The notes below the pieces were generated by a model. It saw nothing but the letters and a program-made list of their open reading frames with translations. It searched no databases and was not told the origin of the DNA. A stretch of DNA of 64,000 nucleotides from Mercurialis annua (Eukaryota > Streptophyta > Magnoliopsida > Malpighiales > Euphorbiaceae). Within the stretch, counting starts at the first letter, position 1, and each line of letters opens with the position of its first letter. A program made the translations under genes and the position numbers. This document shows positions 1-11,325 of the stretch, piece by piece. The stretch lies in NCBI RefSeq assembly GCF_937616625.2, contig NC_065572.1:70554653-70618652 (forward strand), given 5' to 3'.

Positions 1-1315
1 TTTATTTAACATTTTTATCGACAATTTTTATATTATGTAAAATTAAAATAAAAAATATAATTTTTAAATTTTAATATTTAACGCTCTCAAATAGTACTTG
101 AATCGTAAAATAAGAGTTAATAAGAAAAAATTAAATTATTTATTGCTCGATTTAAAAAAAGAAATACTTATTTGTTTAACAATATAGAAATTATCAAAGG
201 ACATTTATGTTTTTTAATTTGAATATAATATATTATATTAAAATTAATTTCGTATTTTCCGGGAAGTAAAAATTAAAACAGACAACATTTATTAAATTTT
301 ATAAAAAATTAACTTTTCAAAAATTATATTTTCCGGAAAGTTAACTTTCTGAAACTTGCTATAAAACGAACCAATGAGGCTTAAGTTGACCCTATTGGTG
401 AATGCATCATTTTCAATGTTAGCAATAATAACATTAGAAAGGTCAAGATACAATATTCAAATTAAAATAAAATAAAAAAACTAAAAAAAGCATGAAGGAA
501 AATAAATTTTAAACAATTTAAATTTTTGTGCAAATCAGAGCAAAGATCAATGTTGATTCATGCACAAAATAAACAGAAAATACTTAAAAGGAACTCAAAA
601 TTGGAGTACCCGACAAGATCTTGTAGTAATATTGAACTAACATAGAATGTTAAAAACAAATCACAAATATATTGAAATTGACATTATAAAATTAAGCAAA
701 AAATTTGCAAGGGTGTTTTTTCATTCGTTTTGAAAATATGTTAAAATTATTTATTACTAGATTTTAGACAAACAACAATATGTTTTTTCCAATTTCAATA
801 AGTATATTTTAATTATAGTCAATTTTTCTCAAGAGGACCAACTTTTTTTATATTTTTCATTTATGGACTATTTTTTTTCTGTATTTTGATAACAATTTTT
901 CTGCAAATGAAAAAAAAAAGACCAGGTATTGACATTTTCTGGAAAAAAAAATGAACAATTAGCTATAATTGCAATGTACTTAGCGAAATTAGGCTAAAAT
1001 ATACATTTTTAGTCGATTAGGATATGATATAAATGAAAACAATAAAAAATGAGGGTTTTTTAAGTGATCTTGCCTAAATTTGATGTGCATGCTAGGCCTC
1101 ATTGATTACATCTAATGGTTTCAATACTTGTCTAGCTATGACCCGCACAAAACTAAAATGGCTAACAGCTACAGCCTACAGACTTTGGTTCGCATCTGCC
1201 GGTGCACTGTCCGCAATTTAGCAAGAAAACAAGAATACGTGCTGCTTTAAGAGATCCTTAATGAGCTGATAGGCTTGATCATTATCGTTAACCACTTTAA
1301 GACGATTAATTAGTT
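1..1315. other. AT-rich intergenic sequence, no gene seen
   Basis: Low-complexity AT-rich DNA with stop codons in all frames. I see no exon-like stretch, no coherent splice-site series and no clear transposon end. Confidence 0.6.
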
Positions 1316-1761
1316 TAGGGCTGCAAACGAACCGAGGTTCTGGCATTCGGCTCGAGAAGAGCTCATTTCATGTTCTTTTGTATCCTAAACGAACCGAAGT
1401 CAAACTTTACATGTTATGTTAATTTATTTAAAAGAACTGAACATAAACATATAGTGTTGTTCGGATCATCTATATCCACGAATAACTCGTATATGAGCTC
1501 GTTTAATTGTTCGTGAATGAGCTCGTATATGAGCTTGATTTTTGAACCGGATCGTATAAAAGCTTAATTAAGAGTTTGCGAACTATCTTATAGTTGAATT
1601 AAATATAAAATATTTTAAATCTACATAGTTTTCAACAAAATTATGTAGTTTTAATTAAATAAACTCGAACGAACATAAACTTAATATAAACACTTCGTTC
1701 ATATATCGAACCAACATAAACACCTCAAGGTTCGGCTCGGGTCGGTTCAATTATAGTCCTA
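1316..1761. repeat. Short dispersed repeat with inverted ends (GAACCGA-rich)
   Basis: The left end reads TAGGGCTGCAAACGAACCGA. The right end, read on the minus strand, is TAGGACTATAATTGAACCGA, so the element has imperfect terminal inverted repeats of about 20 bp. The interior is rich in GAGCTCGT/GAACCGA words. A related end in reverse orientation lies near 60270. This is probably a non-autonomous DNA transposon-like repeat; the superfamily is not determined and no target duplication was identified. Confidence 0.4.
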
Positions 1762-2646
1762 AATTTGATTAAACTAACATCTAAAATGTTCCTTTCTTGA
1801 TTGGGATATATACATGGACCTAAAAAAAGATAAAATTTCTTCAGATGATTGAAAAAACGTATATAAAAGAAACAGAAGATAGAATATATGTGCCTGCCAG
1901 CTTCTTGATAAGATTGCATGAGTACAAATTAACTGTTGCTTTTCAAAGGAGTGAAATTAAAATCTATCACCACCTTATAATTATCTGTAATGTGGAGACA
2001 AATGTATGATTATGATACTTGTTGATGGGAAATATATTTATGTCATTTTTCTCTGAAAGCCGCATGCAATCTTTAAATGGATACTCTTTTATTTTTGATA
2101 ATTTTTATGGATACTCTTAACATAATAAAAGCAGTACCGACCATATCTTCAAATGTACGGCTCAAGAGCCCCTCTTTGGTTTTATGCATGATTTATATAG
2201 ATCGATGTTGTCTATTCGTGTCTTAATTTAATTGTAATTGATTGAAATGTTAATATAATTAATTAGCTGTTTACGAAATATGATTAATTTTAGTTCATAG
2301 AGAGGCAACTCAATATGATATTTGCTTCTAATATTGATAACTGATGAGTGATGAGAATGTGATAGTGACACTGTTTTAAAATATGGCTTATGAAAGTAAC
2401 AGCTATTAGTGATAAATGGAGTACTAACTTACTAACAATGCCGCACAACACAAGTAATTGAGCTAAGAATGCCTCAAGTAATAGTTGTTGGAGAATCCCA
2501 CATGCATTGAATTGAATTATATGACTAGCGAAATGTTAAGTTATCAATTTTGGTTAAAAAAACAAATTGATTTTCGTCAAAATTAATTAAAATAAAAAAA
2601 CTCTAAGGATCAAAATTTATATATTATTTCTTTAGGGACCTACTTA
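1762..2646. other. Intergenic, no gene seen
   Basis: AT-rich sequence without a supported exon or RNA gene. Short ORFs here have biased low-complexity composition and no recognisable domain. Confidence 0.55.
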
Positions 2647-3202
2647 GGGGCCGTTTGGTTCAAGGTTGGGAATGAGAATCGGATTGAGAAGAAATGGGAA
2701 TGGAAATGATTGTTTTCATTTTTTGTTTGGTTCAAAGTGTAGGAATGGGAATGGGTAAAGTTTAATAAAAACATTATTTATTATTTATTAAATTTTTTTT
2801 TTATTTTTTTAAATATTTTTTAAATCAATTTTTTTAAATTTTTTTTAAAAAATATTTTTTTAAAAAAAATTATTTAAAAAAAATAAAAAAATAAAAAAAT
2901 ATTTTTTTAAAAAAATATTAAAAAATATTTTTTTTAAATTTTAAGTATATTTTTTAATATTTTAAAATAATTTTTTTAATAATTATATATTTATTATTTA
3001 TCATTAAATTTTTTTATTAAATTTTGATTTCCATTCCAAAAAGTTCATTCCCATGGGGTAAGGGGAGAATGTGGTGATTCCCATTGAAGGGGTAATCACA
3101 TTCCCATTCTCTAGTGTAATTTGACAAAACAAACACAAATAATGAGAGTCATTCCCATTCCCATTCCCATTCCTTCCTTTTTTTGGCGAACCAAACGGCC
3201 CC
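2647..3202. mobile_element. PIF/Harbinger (Tourist-like) MITE
   Basis: The 556-bp element starts GGGGCCGTTTGGTTC and ends with the exact reverse complement GAACCAAACGGCCCC, a perfect 15-bp terminal inverted repeat. It is flanked by the trinucleotide TTA on both sides (2644-2646 and 3203-3205), the target duplication typical of PIF/Harbinger elements. Subterminal zones carry GGAATG/CATTCC words and the centre is an AT-rich palindromic tract of alternating A and T runs. It has no transposase, so it would have depended on an autonomous relative. Confidence 0.8.
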
Positions 3203-3205
3203 TTA

Positions 3206-4427
3206 GGAGTTGGGGTGGCCATGGCCACCTCTGATTCTAATGTAGGTTCGCCCCTTGTTACATTGATACATGAGCGAAGCCAGAAATTGATAGAAATATA
3301 TGTTAATGAATTCTGACTTTAGAGTGTCTGTTCAATAAATGATAAACCTCACATTATATAATAAAGACATAATTTATATTGTACCTAATTTACAATTTCT
3401 TTTGTTTTGGTCCTAAAATGTTATTTTTATTTAGTTTTTATATTTTATTCTTTTCCTTATTCCGTCTTTAAGATAAAAAAAATATTATTTAGTCTTTGTA
3501 TTTTACTATTTTTATTTTGAATAAACGGAAATTAGAAAGTGTTGTATATTCTCCGTTAGTTACTGGTGAACGAATTATAATGCTTTTTCTTCTAATGAAA
3601 ATACCGTCACACTTATAAAGACGGGAGAAGAAGAGCACAATTGATTTACTGAGTGGTTGGATATACCACTGATATGGCCTTCACTTATGCTGGACACAGA
3701 GAGTAAACAAATATTAATTATAATTAACACAAATAAACTAATTAATTTTATTATTATATTTTATTTGATATACAACTCTTAAAATGCAGGTAATTTGTAC
3801 AAAATAATTAGTTGTCAAGGAAAAACGGGCAACTTCAAGTAAAGATAATGAATCGAATGATATCAAAATGTTAAAGATATAGAGGTACAAAGTTGTCTGC
3901 ACTATAGACTTTGAGTTGAATACGGGTCTTCTACGAAATTGCCTTATAGATGCATCCAACCTAAAAATATATTTCAACATAAATTAAAATCACTACTTTC
4001 ACGTTGAAATAAATTGAAACAATATGACTGATTATATGCGTATGCATGACATGCAGGTTTGATTCCCTCAAAAGAGCAATGGAAGAGAATAAAGCACGTA
4101 AATTTCCTTCAATCATAGCCGTTTCAAAATTGTACAAAAATAATGTGTGTCATTTAATTTTGAGTTAAATCACCAATTAAAGAACGCAACATTAACTCTA
4201 AATAATATAATTAGCGATTCTAGCTAGTTCAATCACGTCATATGTCATACAATGAATGGTTTGAAATTAGTTTTATCTCATCGACTTGCTTTGTGAATAT
4301 TTGTCGTGAAGTGAATGTACCATATTTTTAGGTAAGAGCATGCATGCATGAATTTGTTCACTGAAAATAGCATGAAAAAGGGTTACAATTGGTTTTGTCA
4401 GTATGCAAATGTCTATGTAATATACGG
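3206..4427. other. Intergenic, no gene seen
   Basis: No exon structure, no terminal repeats and no RNA gene recognised. Short ORFs here are low-complexity and AT-driven. Confidence 0.55.
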
Positions 4428-5019
4428 TGTTGGAATATGCCTAGAATTCTAATTCCTATTTGGATTAGGACTCTATTGTGGAGTATTTAGGTGAAAGATA
4501 ACTTTGTTGTCATTGAGTAATTAGGAAGTATAAATCCAATTAGGATTAATATTCCTAATGCCATATAGACTATTTATTCACTATATATACACTACCTTAT
4601 TCACCTTTTAGAAGACACCAAAAACCGAACACACAATGTAGACATTGATGTGAATAAGGGGAAAAAAGGGTGTGTGTGATGTGAGGAATATAAGTTAATT
4701 CTTACCCTTTTGGGTTACTTCTTGTAAAGAGAGAAACACTTTGTGGGTTTTTCTTCTAAGGGCATATTTACTAGAGATGTTCTCTATTTGGTGATTCTCC
4801 ACCAATTTTGTACTCCTTTTGATGATTAGTGGATGGCTCGAATCTTTCGCCCGTGGATGTACGCTTTAAAGCAGAACCACGTAAATCTCTTGTGTTATTT
4901 ATTATTTTGCTATATTGTTATTTGTTGATCAAATCCATTATTAAATACCTACCAATGGTTTCGATTCCGCTGCGCATACCAATCTGGTCACGAACCGGTC
5001 ACGACAATTGGTACCAAAG
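4428..5019 (+). mobile_element. Orphan Copia-type LTR with primer-binding-site-like sequence
   Basis: The sequence starts TGTTGGAATATGCC. It contains a TATATATAC promoter-like box near 4580 and the segment CCCGTGGATGTACG followed by GAACCACGTAAATCTCTTG, which I recognise from the 3' part of many plant Copia LTRs. It ends in CA at about 5006, giving an LTR of about 579 bp. Directly after it, TGGTACCAAAG (5009-5019) resembles the initiator-Met tRNA primer-binding site. No gag or pol coding sequence and no second LTR follow, so this is a truncated or mostly deleted element. Confidence 0.6.
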
Positions 5020-6524
5020 ATTCAACATCGGTATCAATGTTACAACATACGGGTTGCTGGCTTTATTGCCACCAAAATTGGTTGGATGTAAATGTAAAGA
5101 AAAGATTACATTGCAAGTTGGACTGTAATTTTCATTATCACAATACGCGGTTTCATAATATAAGGCCGCAGCTTCTTAGTTGTTACTCTACAAAAACAAA
5201 ACCATAGAAAAAGGTAAATTTATGAGTTAATATTGGCTTTTAGTTTGACAGAAAATGCATCGATGGAGACTGCCGATAGGTGTTCAGATGGGGCCTTTCA
5301 AGATTTTGGACATTAAAATTTTCATGGATTTTAGTTGTTAATACTATACATATATACAACAAAAAACATTAAGAATTATATTTTAACTTTTTATGACTAG
5401 AGACGTAAGGAATTCCTCAACATACATAGCCTTCAAGACAAGAAGCATATCTAGGTATGTTAATTATAAGTATATGTGCTTCATTAGATTTCATTCTTAA
5501 CAATGAAAGGCTTAGTTATATTTATGTAATAGATTGAATCTCGAGATGAAGAGATTTCTATATTATGTAGTTGATCATCAGAAACATTGAAAGAACAATC
5601 ATTTAAATAAAAGATAATCTCAAAAACATACACATTTTCTTTCTAATAATTCACAAAGGGAAAAATAGATTGCATAATCAATGATAATCCATCATCCTAT
5701 GAAAAGTTTAACAAAAACAGTTTAATTTGGGATAAGTATAAAAAGTGGTTATCACAATACCAATTTAAAATTAAGAAGCCAAAATGAATTTATCTACCCT
5801 CCATTTTTATCAAATATATTACGATATTTAAATCTTGACAGTTTGGTTTATCATATTTTAAATCTTTACCACATATACCCACGGCTCATTTGGAGCTCAC
5901 ATGGCGCAAACAAGATTTATAAATCGTGCTATATTTGACGAAAACACAAAAGTTATGGATAGATAAATTTATTTTTTTAATTAAGAAATATAATCCAACA
6001 AATCTTGTCTTTAGCGTATATAAATAATTGAAGCGGATTAATTTTTTTTAAAAGTTGATTGAACATAATTATTTAATCTTAAATATATACTTTTTCTTAC
6101 AAAATGAATAGTATATATATAAAAGAAAAATAAACTATTGAACATGAACTGTGATATACAATAAATTTAAGAGGATTATAATGTGATTATGTGACCGAAG
6201 CACATTCAACTGCAAGCTAGCTAACACAATACACGTTTTTCATTTTCATACAAATTATAGCAAAGAAACAGCATATAGGATTTTTATTATGACTTAAGTG
6301 ATAATATTTTTGTATCAATTTGCCCCATCTTATTATAATAATTATTACCGGAGTTGAGTAACACACGCCGAATTAGGTGTAAAGAGCTAAAGATAGGATA
6401 AATTGATTAAAAAGCCAAATTTAAAACCAAATTAACTATAAAATTAAAATATATGCTAATCAACCATTTCTTTCTATTTGAGGGGATAAATTGCCACTTA
6501 AATCCTTTTATTATAATACTGCCT
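5020..6524. other. Intergenic, possibly Copia leader remnant then unique sequence
   Basis: The first 100 bp may be leader sequence of the truncated Copia element. The rest is AT-rich, with no exon or repeat structure that I can support. Confidence 0.4.
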
Positions 6525-6533
6525 GAAAAAAAA

Positions 6534-9028
6534 GGGCTTCTTACTCAAATAACCAACATTCATGTTTGATTTACTTTTATACCAACACATATTTAACATT
6601 TTAAAACTACCATGCAAGGGAGAAATTATTACTTTTATACCATCCATATAAATAGAACCCTAATAACACAAATCTTCATAATTACAATTATTTTCTCTCA
6701 CCTCAAATTTCTCTCTCCTTTTTCTTTCAATTCACTTTTCACACAAATTTCAGATTTGTTCTTCGCACCAATCCGCCTCCGCCGTTTCATTTTTGCCGTT
6801 TTGCCTCTGTCGTTTCGCCTCCGCCGTTTTGCCTCCGTCGTTCCACCATCTTTCTTTTATCATTTTGATTTCAGATCTGAAATTTTTAATTCTTTTTTTT
6901 ATTTTCAGATCTATAATTTGTTTATTTTTACTGTTGTTTTCACCATTAAACATGTATAAATATTATCTTTAAAGAATCTAATACTCATTTCATGTAATGT
7001 AGAATAATTTTGTGATTTTATGGAATAAAAATCTGTTATTTCTGCATTTTTTTGGTGTTTCTGCGTTTTTTTTATTCTGCAGAACGATTTATTGATGATG
7101 ATTGATTGCTGAATTATTGTAATGTTACAGTTTTGTTGATTTTATGTTGACTTTATGTTGATATCAACTGATTTTTTTTTATTTTTACATTGACAACTAA
7201 GATAACATTGTCTGTGAAATAAACTAAAAAAATTAAATTAAATTAAATTGAGACTAGATAATGATATGGTAGCATCGGGGAAGAAGACATATAATGATGT
7301 TGCATTATTGTAATGTTACAATGTTGATATGGTGTTGATTTTCGGTTGATATTTTGTTGATTTTAGCATCGGTGAAGAAGACAATAATGATGTTAAATTA
7401 TTGTGATGTTACAATGTTGATCTTATGTTGATATAGTGTTGACATGGTGTTGATTTTGGTATAGGTAAAAAATATAAATAATTATTTTGAATTATTATAA
7501 TATTACAAATTTGAATTTATGTTGATATTATGTTGATTTTGTGTTGGTATTTTAGATTGGAAAAATAATTTATTAATCTTTGATTAATTTAATGTTGATT
7601 TTATATTGATATATATATAAATAATAAAATATATGATAAATAGTAAATTTTGATTAATTATTAGCAAAAATAAAGGTAAATAAATATTAAAAATAAAAAT
7701 TAGTGTTAAAAAAGATTTACAAAATTAATACTATCCAGTTTATTAAATGTTGTTGATATTATGTTGATATTGTGTTGATATTAAAACTGACACAAATGTC
7801 AACAATAAATAATGTACACATGTTGATTTTATATTGATTTTGTGTTAATTTTGAGTTGATATTTGATTAATTTTAATGACAAATAGTATACACATGTTGA
7901 TTTTATGTTGATTTTATGTTGATTTTCAATTAATTTTAGGGATATGTGCATGTTAATTTTAGGTTGATTTTAGGTTGACATCGAGTTGATTTTGCGTTGA
8001 TTTTGATTAATATAGCTTAAATAATTGTACATCAATAAAATTCAACATTGATTTTATAATAAAGTTTGTACGTAGAACATAATATAAGGAGCAAAAAAAC
8101 CAACTAAATTTCAAAAATGCCGAAATGAATTTAGTATATTCTAATAAAATAACACTCTAGAAAATGAATGTTATATAAAAATGGCTGAATACCAATAACA
8201 TATGTTTATGTAAGGAATTTCAGAACGTTTATCGAGAAAAAAACACAAAGAGATCAATCATTCAAACAAATATGTGCACTCCACATTCCATCCTGCTGCT
8301 TTTCAAATAAACATTTATTCCGCAAACTTACAGGAGGCATTTATTTCATAGACAATATTATCTTTTTTTATCAATGTTAAAATAAAAAAAATAGTTGATA
8401 TCAACATAATATCAACATAAAATCAACAACACCGTAACATTACAGTAATTCAGCAATCAATCATCATCTACAGATCGTTCGGCAGAATAAAAAAAACGCA
8501 GAAATACAACAAAACACAAAAAAAATGCAGAGTTAACAGAATTTTATTACATAAAATCACAAAATTATTCTACATATCATGAAATAAGTATTAAATTCTT
8601 TAAAAATACTCTTTATACATGTTTAATGGTGAATAAACAGTAAAAGATAAACAGATTACAGATCTGAAAATGAAAACATAAAAAACAAAAAATTTCAGAT
8701 CTAAAATCAAAAAGAGAAAAGAAAGATGGCGCGGCGACAAAGGCGAAACGACGGAGATAGAACAGCAAAAACGGAACGGCGGAGGCGGAATGACGGAAGC
8801 GGAACGGCGAAAGCGAAGGAAGAAGAACGTGGAGAAACTCTGCTGGACTCATGGAGAAGAAGAAGGAGCCGCCAAAATTCAAGAGAAAAAGAAGAAACAA
8901 TAGAAAAGTAAAAATTTAAAAAAATTAGGTTACAATTCTTATTTTGGGCGGTATGAAAAGTAAACTTTAGATTGGACCGGTATAAAAGTAAACCTGGGCT
9001 AAATTTAGGTATATTGGGTAATAAGCCC
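6534..9028. mobile_element. Non-autonomous Mutator-like element (MULE) with very long TIRs
   Basis: The ends are inverted: left GGGCTTCTTACTCAAATAAC and, on the minus strand, right GGGCTTATTACCCAATATAC. The inverted similarity continues inward for about 690 bp on each side (about 6534-7222 versus 8339-9028), including a shared block around GTTGATATCAAC and a CCGCCGTTTCGCCT-rich stretch. It is flanked by the 9-bp direct repeat GAAAAAAAA (6525-6533 and 9029-9037), the target-duplication length of Mutator elements. The interior (about 7223-8338) is AT-rich, full of TTGAT repeats and has no transposase. ORFs predicted inside lie in the arms or low-complexity sequence. Confidence 0.75.
7223..8050 (+). 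repeat. Degenerate TTGAT-rich repeat array inside the MULE
   Basis: Dozens of spaced copies of short words such as ATGTTGATTTT, GTTGATATT and GTGTTGAT, mostly in one orientation on the plus strand, form an irregular minisatellite-like array. Its length and word order vary, so it is a degenerate array rather than a clean tandem repeat. Confidence 0.55.
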
Positions 9029-9037
9029 GAAAAAAAA

Positions 9038-11060
9038 TCGATTAATGCGCCTCCATTTGCGAGTTTAGCGCATTTCATACAGGCTTCTTTAAATAAGTAC
9101 CCTACATGGTTATATTTAATTAGATTTTTACTGTTGACCAAAAAAAAAATTGATGACATACTTTTTAAGTTTCTAAATTGCACAAATAACTTTATGATAT
9201 TTGAGGATTACTGCCAACTATAAAAAAGGAAGGAAGTGGTTACAAGAATCAAAATCTCCTACAAAATCTCAAAGCATAAATATATAGCAATTAATATTCA
9301 AGAATCTTTAATAATCCTTAATTATAACAACTGAATTTGAATTATATGTCATAAACGGCAAAAGAAAAACCAAAAAAATAAAATGATTAAAAAAATAAAA
9401 ATAACAAGCATTTGAGAAATAAAAAAAAATCCAGCAAAATAAAAAATTCAAATGTAATTCCCATATATTATGGCAAATACATGATTCTTAAAAAACAAAT
9501 AACAATTTTTTCAAACCAGCTGTAATTATTTTTTTAACAAAAAAAGGATTTGATTTTTTTTTAAATAATAAAATTTTACTAATTGTTACCTAATGGATAA
9601 CTAGTATGAAAATTAACAAATTTTTTATTTTATAAATGCAAGAATGACAACATTGAAAGTTCTGATATGACAGAGTGTGGAAGGAAGATCTTTATGTAGA
9701 CATTGGTTTTATTTTTCAGTTAACTAATAGTATACTACGAATCATTAAAAAATATCAATTTATTCTTAATAACTTAACATTAGGTTGAAAAATAAAATTA
9801 ATATGAAATTAACATACAGTTAACTAATAGTATGCTATTACTCATTAAATAGGCACTGTTAGTTAACTATTAGTCACATATTAGTTAACTGTAATTAAAA
9901 AAAGTAATTATCAATATATATTCATGTTTTATATAAAAAATCATACAAAGTTAGTTAACTATTAATTAACCATTAAAAAACATATAATTAACCTTAATTA
10001 TTTTTATATCATTGCTAATATCCCAATTACAATAAAAACAGACAACAGTTGCCAGCCATCGCGCCTTCGTTCATCATTCGCTTTCGTTCATCGTTCGCTT
10101 ATCTTCGTCCCACTCCAACGACTGCTTTCTTCGTTCAACTCAAACCGCCTTCGTTCATCGTTTTTTTCATCAACTTGACATAACAAAACTGCAATATAAA
10201 AAATAACAAAAACGATTCAAAAACTTTAGAAATGCTTGCAGAATTAAAGTATCTGTTATAAATTAACTAATAGTATACTAATAGTTACCTAATGGTTAAC
10301 TAACATGGATACTGACAGTAATTATTTTTTAAAAATGCAGGAATGACAACGTTGAAGGTTGTTGTTTATTATAAGATCAAATGAATTTTAATTAAATACG
10401 ATGCATAATTCTGAACTCTAAAAGCAATTAATATAAGGAACTTTTAGAACAATTACCTTGACATCAACGGGCGGAGGAGCAATCGGTTTGTTTTTTTTCA
10501 CAACATTGACAGTGAAGTCCTATTTTTCTTCTACATGAACTTCAATGTAAAATAATAAAGACGATTCCAAAACTTTAAAAATAAATTGTAGAAAAAAAAT
10601 AACTCACCACCGCCACGACCTCCCGCCGACTTCCACGTCCGCCATCGAATCTTCCACCCCTTCCACGACCGCCATCGTCACCACAACTTAATGGTTCAAT
10701 TTATTGGTGCGAGGTAAAAGATAAAGAGAGAGTGAGCAGGTTTTATCAAAATTGAATTTTAGGGTTTATTGGTTCATAAGTATTAGATTTTTCTTTTGGA
10801 TTAGAGAAAATGGAGAAATCAATACCGAAAATCTCGGTGGAATCTTTAAAGTTCTATCTAAATGGAAGATATGAAAATCCTTTCCAATTTCTTCTTACCA
10901 TATTTTTCAAATTAAAAAGGTATAAAGTTGAGATAATGAAGATTATTTTTGCAAGGAAAAAGATGGCCACCGTAATGTTCAAAAATGAAACTTGGACTCG
11001 TATGTTTGAGATTAATATGGGTTAAAAAGGTATTTTGTGTGATTTTCTCTTTCATAAATA
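9038..11060. repeat. Repeat-rich intergenic region with TTAACTAATAG words and a duplicated segment
   Basis: The word TTAACTAATAG or its inverse recurs many times between 9718 and 10300. Two segments, about 9586-9662 and 10280-10354, are imperfect direct copies: both run from a TTACCTAATGG motif to AATGACAACRTTGAARG. The phrase ACGATTC(C/A)AAAACTTTA occurs near 10213 and 10560. This looks like decayed transposon sequence. No element ends were found. A Gly/Arg-rich exon-like fragment on the minus strand (10460-10690) is listed separately. Confidence 0.4.
10467..10689 (-). pseudogene. Possible gene fragment, Gly/Arg-rich exon plus intron-like spacer
   Basis: On the minus strand, about 10689-10608 encodes a Gly/Arg-rich segment (GDDGGRGRGGRFDGGRGS). 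It is followed by an apparent GTGAGT donor, a spacer of about 87 nt ending in TAG, and a second open segment reading DFTVNVVKKNKPIAPPPVDV that ends in AAG|GTAATT. Two exon-like pieces joined by GT-AG borders suggest a gene fragment, perhaps captured by a transposon, from an RGG-type RNA-binding or nucleolar protein. There is no start codon in frame and no continuation. Chance resemblance in low-complexity DNA cannot be excluded. Confidence 0.25.
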
Positions 11061-11063
11061 TTG

Positions 11064-11275
11064 GGCTTTCAAATTAGTCGTACCGAAATACTTGCAGCCC
11101 AATTGTTACGTCCATGGGCTTTTCTCCCATCAGAATTTCGGATAATCCGGCATCGGACACAGCGACGTGGCATCCTGACATTTCATCATATTCTATCGTC
11201 CCCCTCTTATTGATCCTTTTTCAATTTTTCTAAAACCCTAAAATCCCAAATTCAAACATAAGGGTTTATGGTAAA
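11064..11275 (+). promoter_or_regulatory. Promoter-proximal region with site II and telo-box motifs
   Basis: Upstream of the next gene lie TGGGCTT or GCCCAA words (near 11074, 11095 and 11115, the TGGGCY 'site II' type) and AAACCCTAAA (about 11233), the plant telo-box, followed by AGGGTTT near 11261. Site II plus telo-box is a known combination in promoters of plant growth and translation-related genes. The role here is inferred from position only. Confidence 0.4.
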
Positions 11276-11325
11276 TATCGTAATCAAAATCTCATGGTGA
11301 AATAGGAACACAATTGCTCCAATTA

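Noticed and set aside
4829..5128. 99-codon open frame
   Set aside because: It runs across the end of the Copia LTR and its primer site; no family motif and no splice context.
6612..6959. Open frames in the arms near 6.6-7.0 kb and 8.6-9.2 kb as genes
   Set aside because: They lie in the inverted arms of the Mutator-like element; their Phe/Arg-rich translations come from low-complexity sequence.
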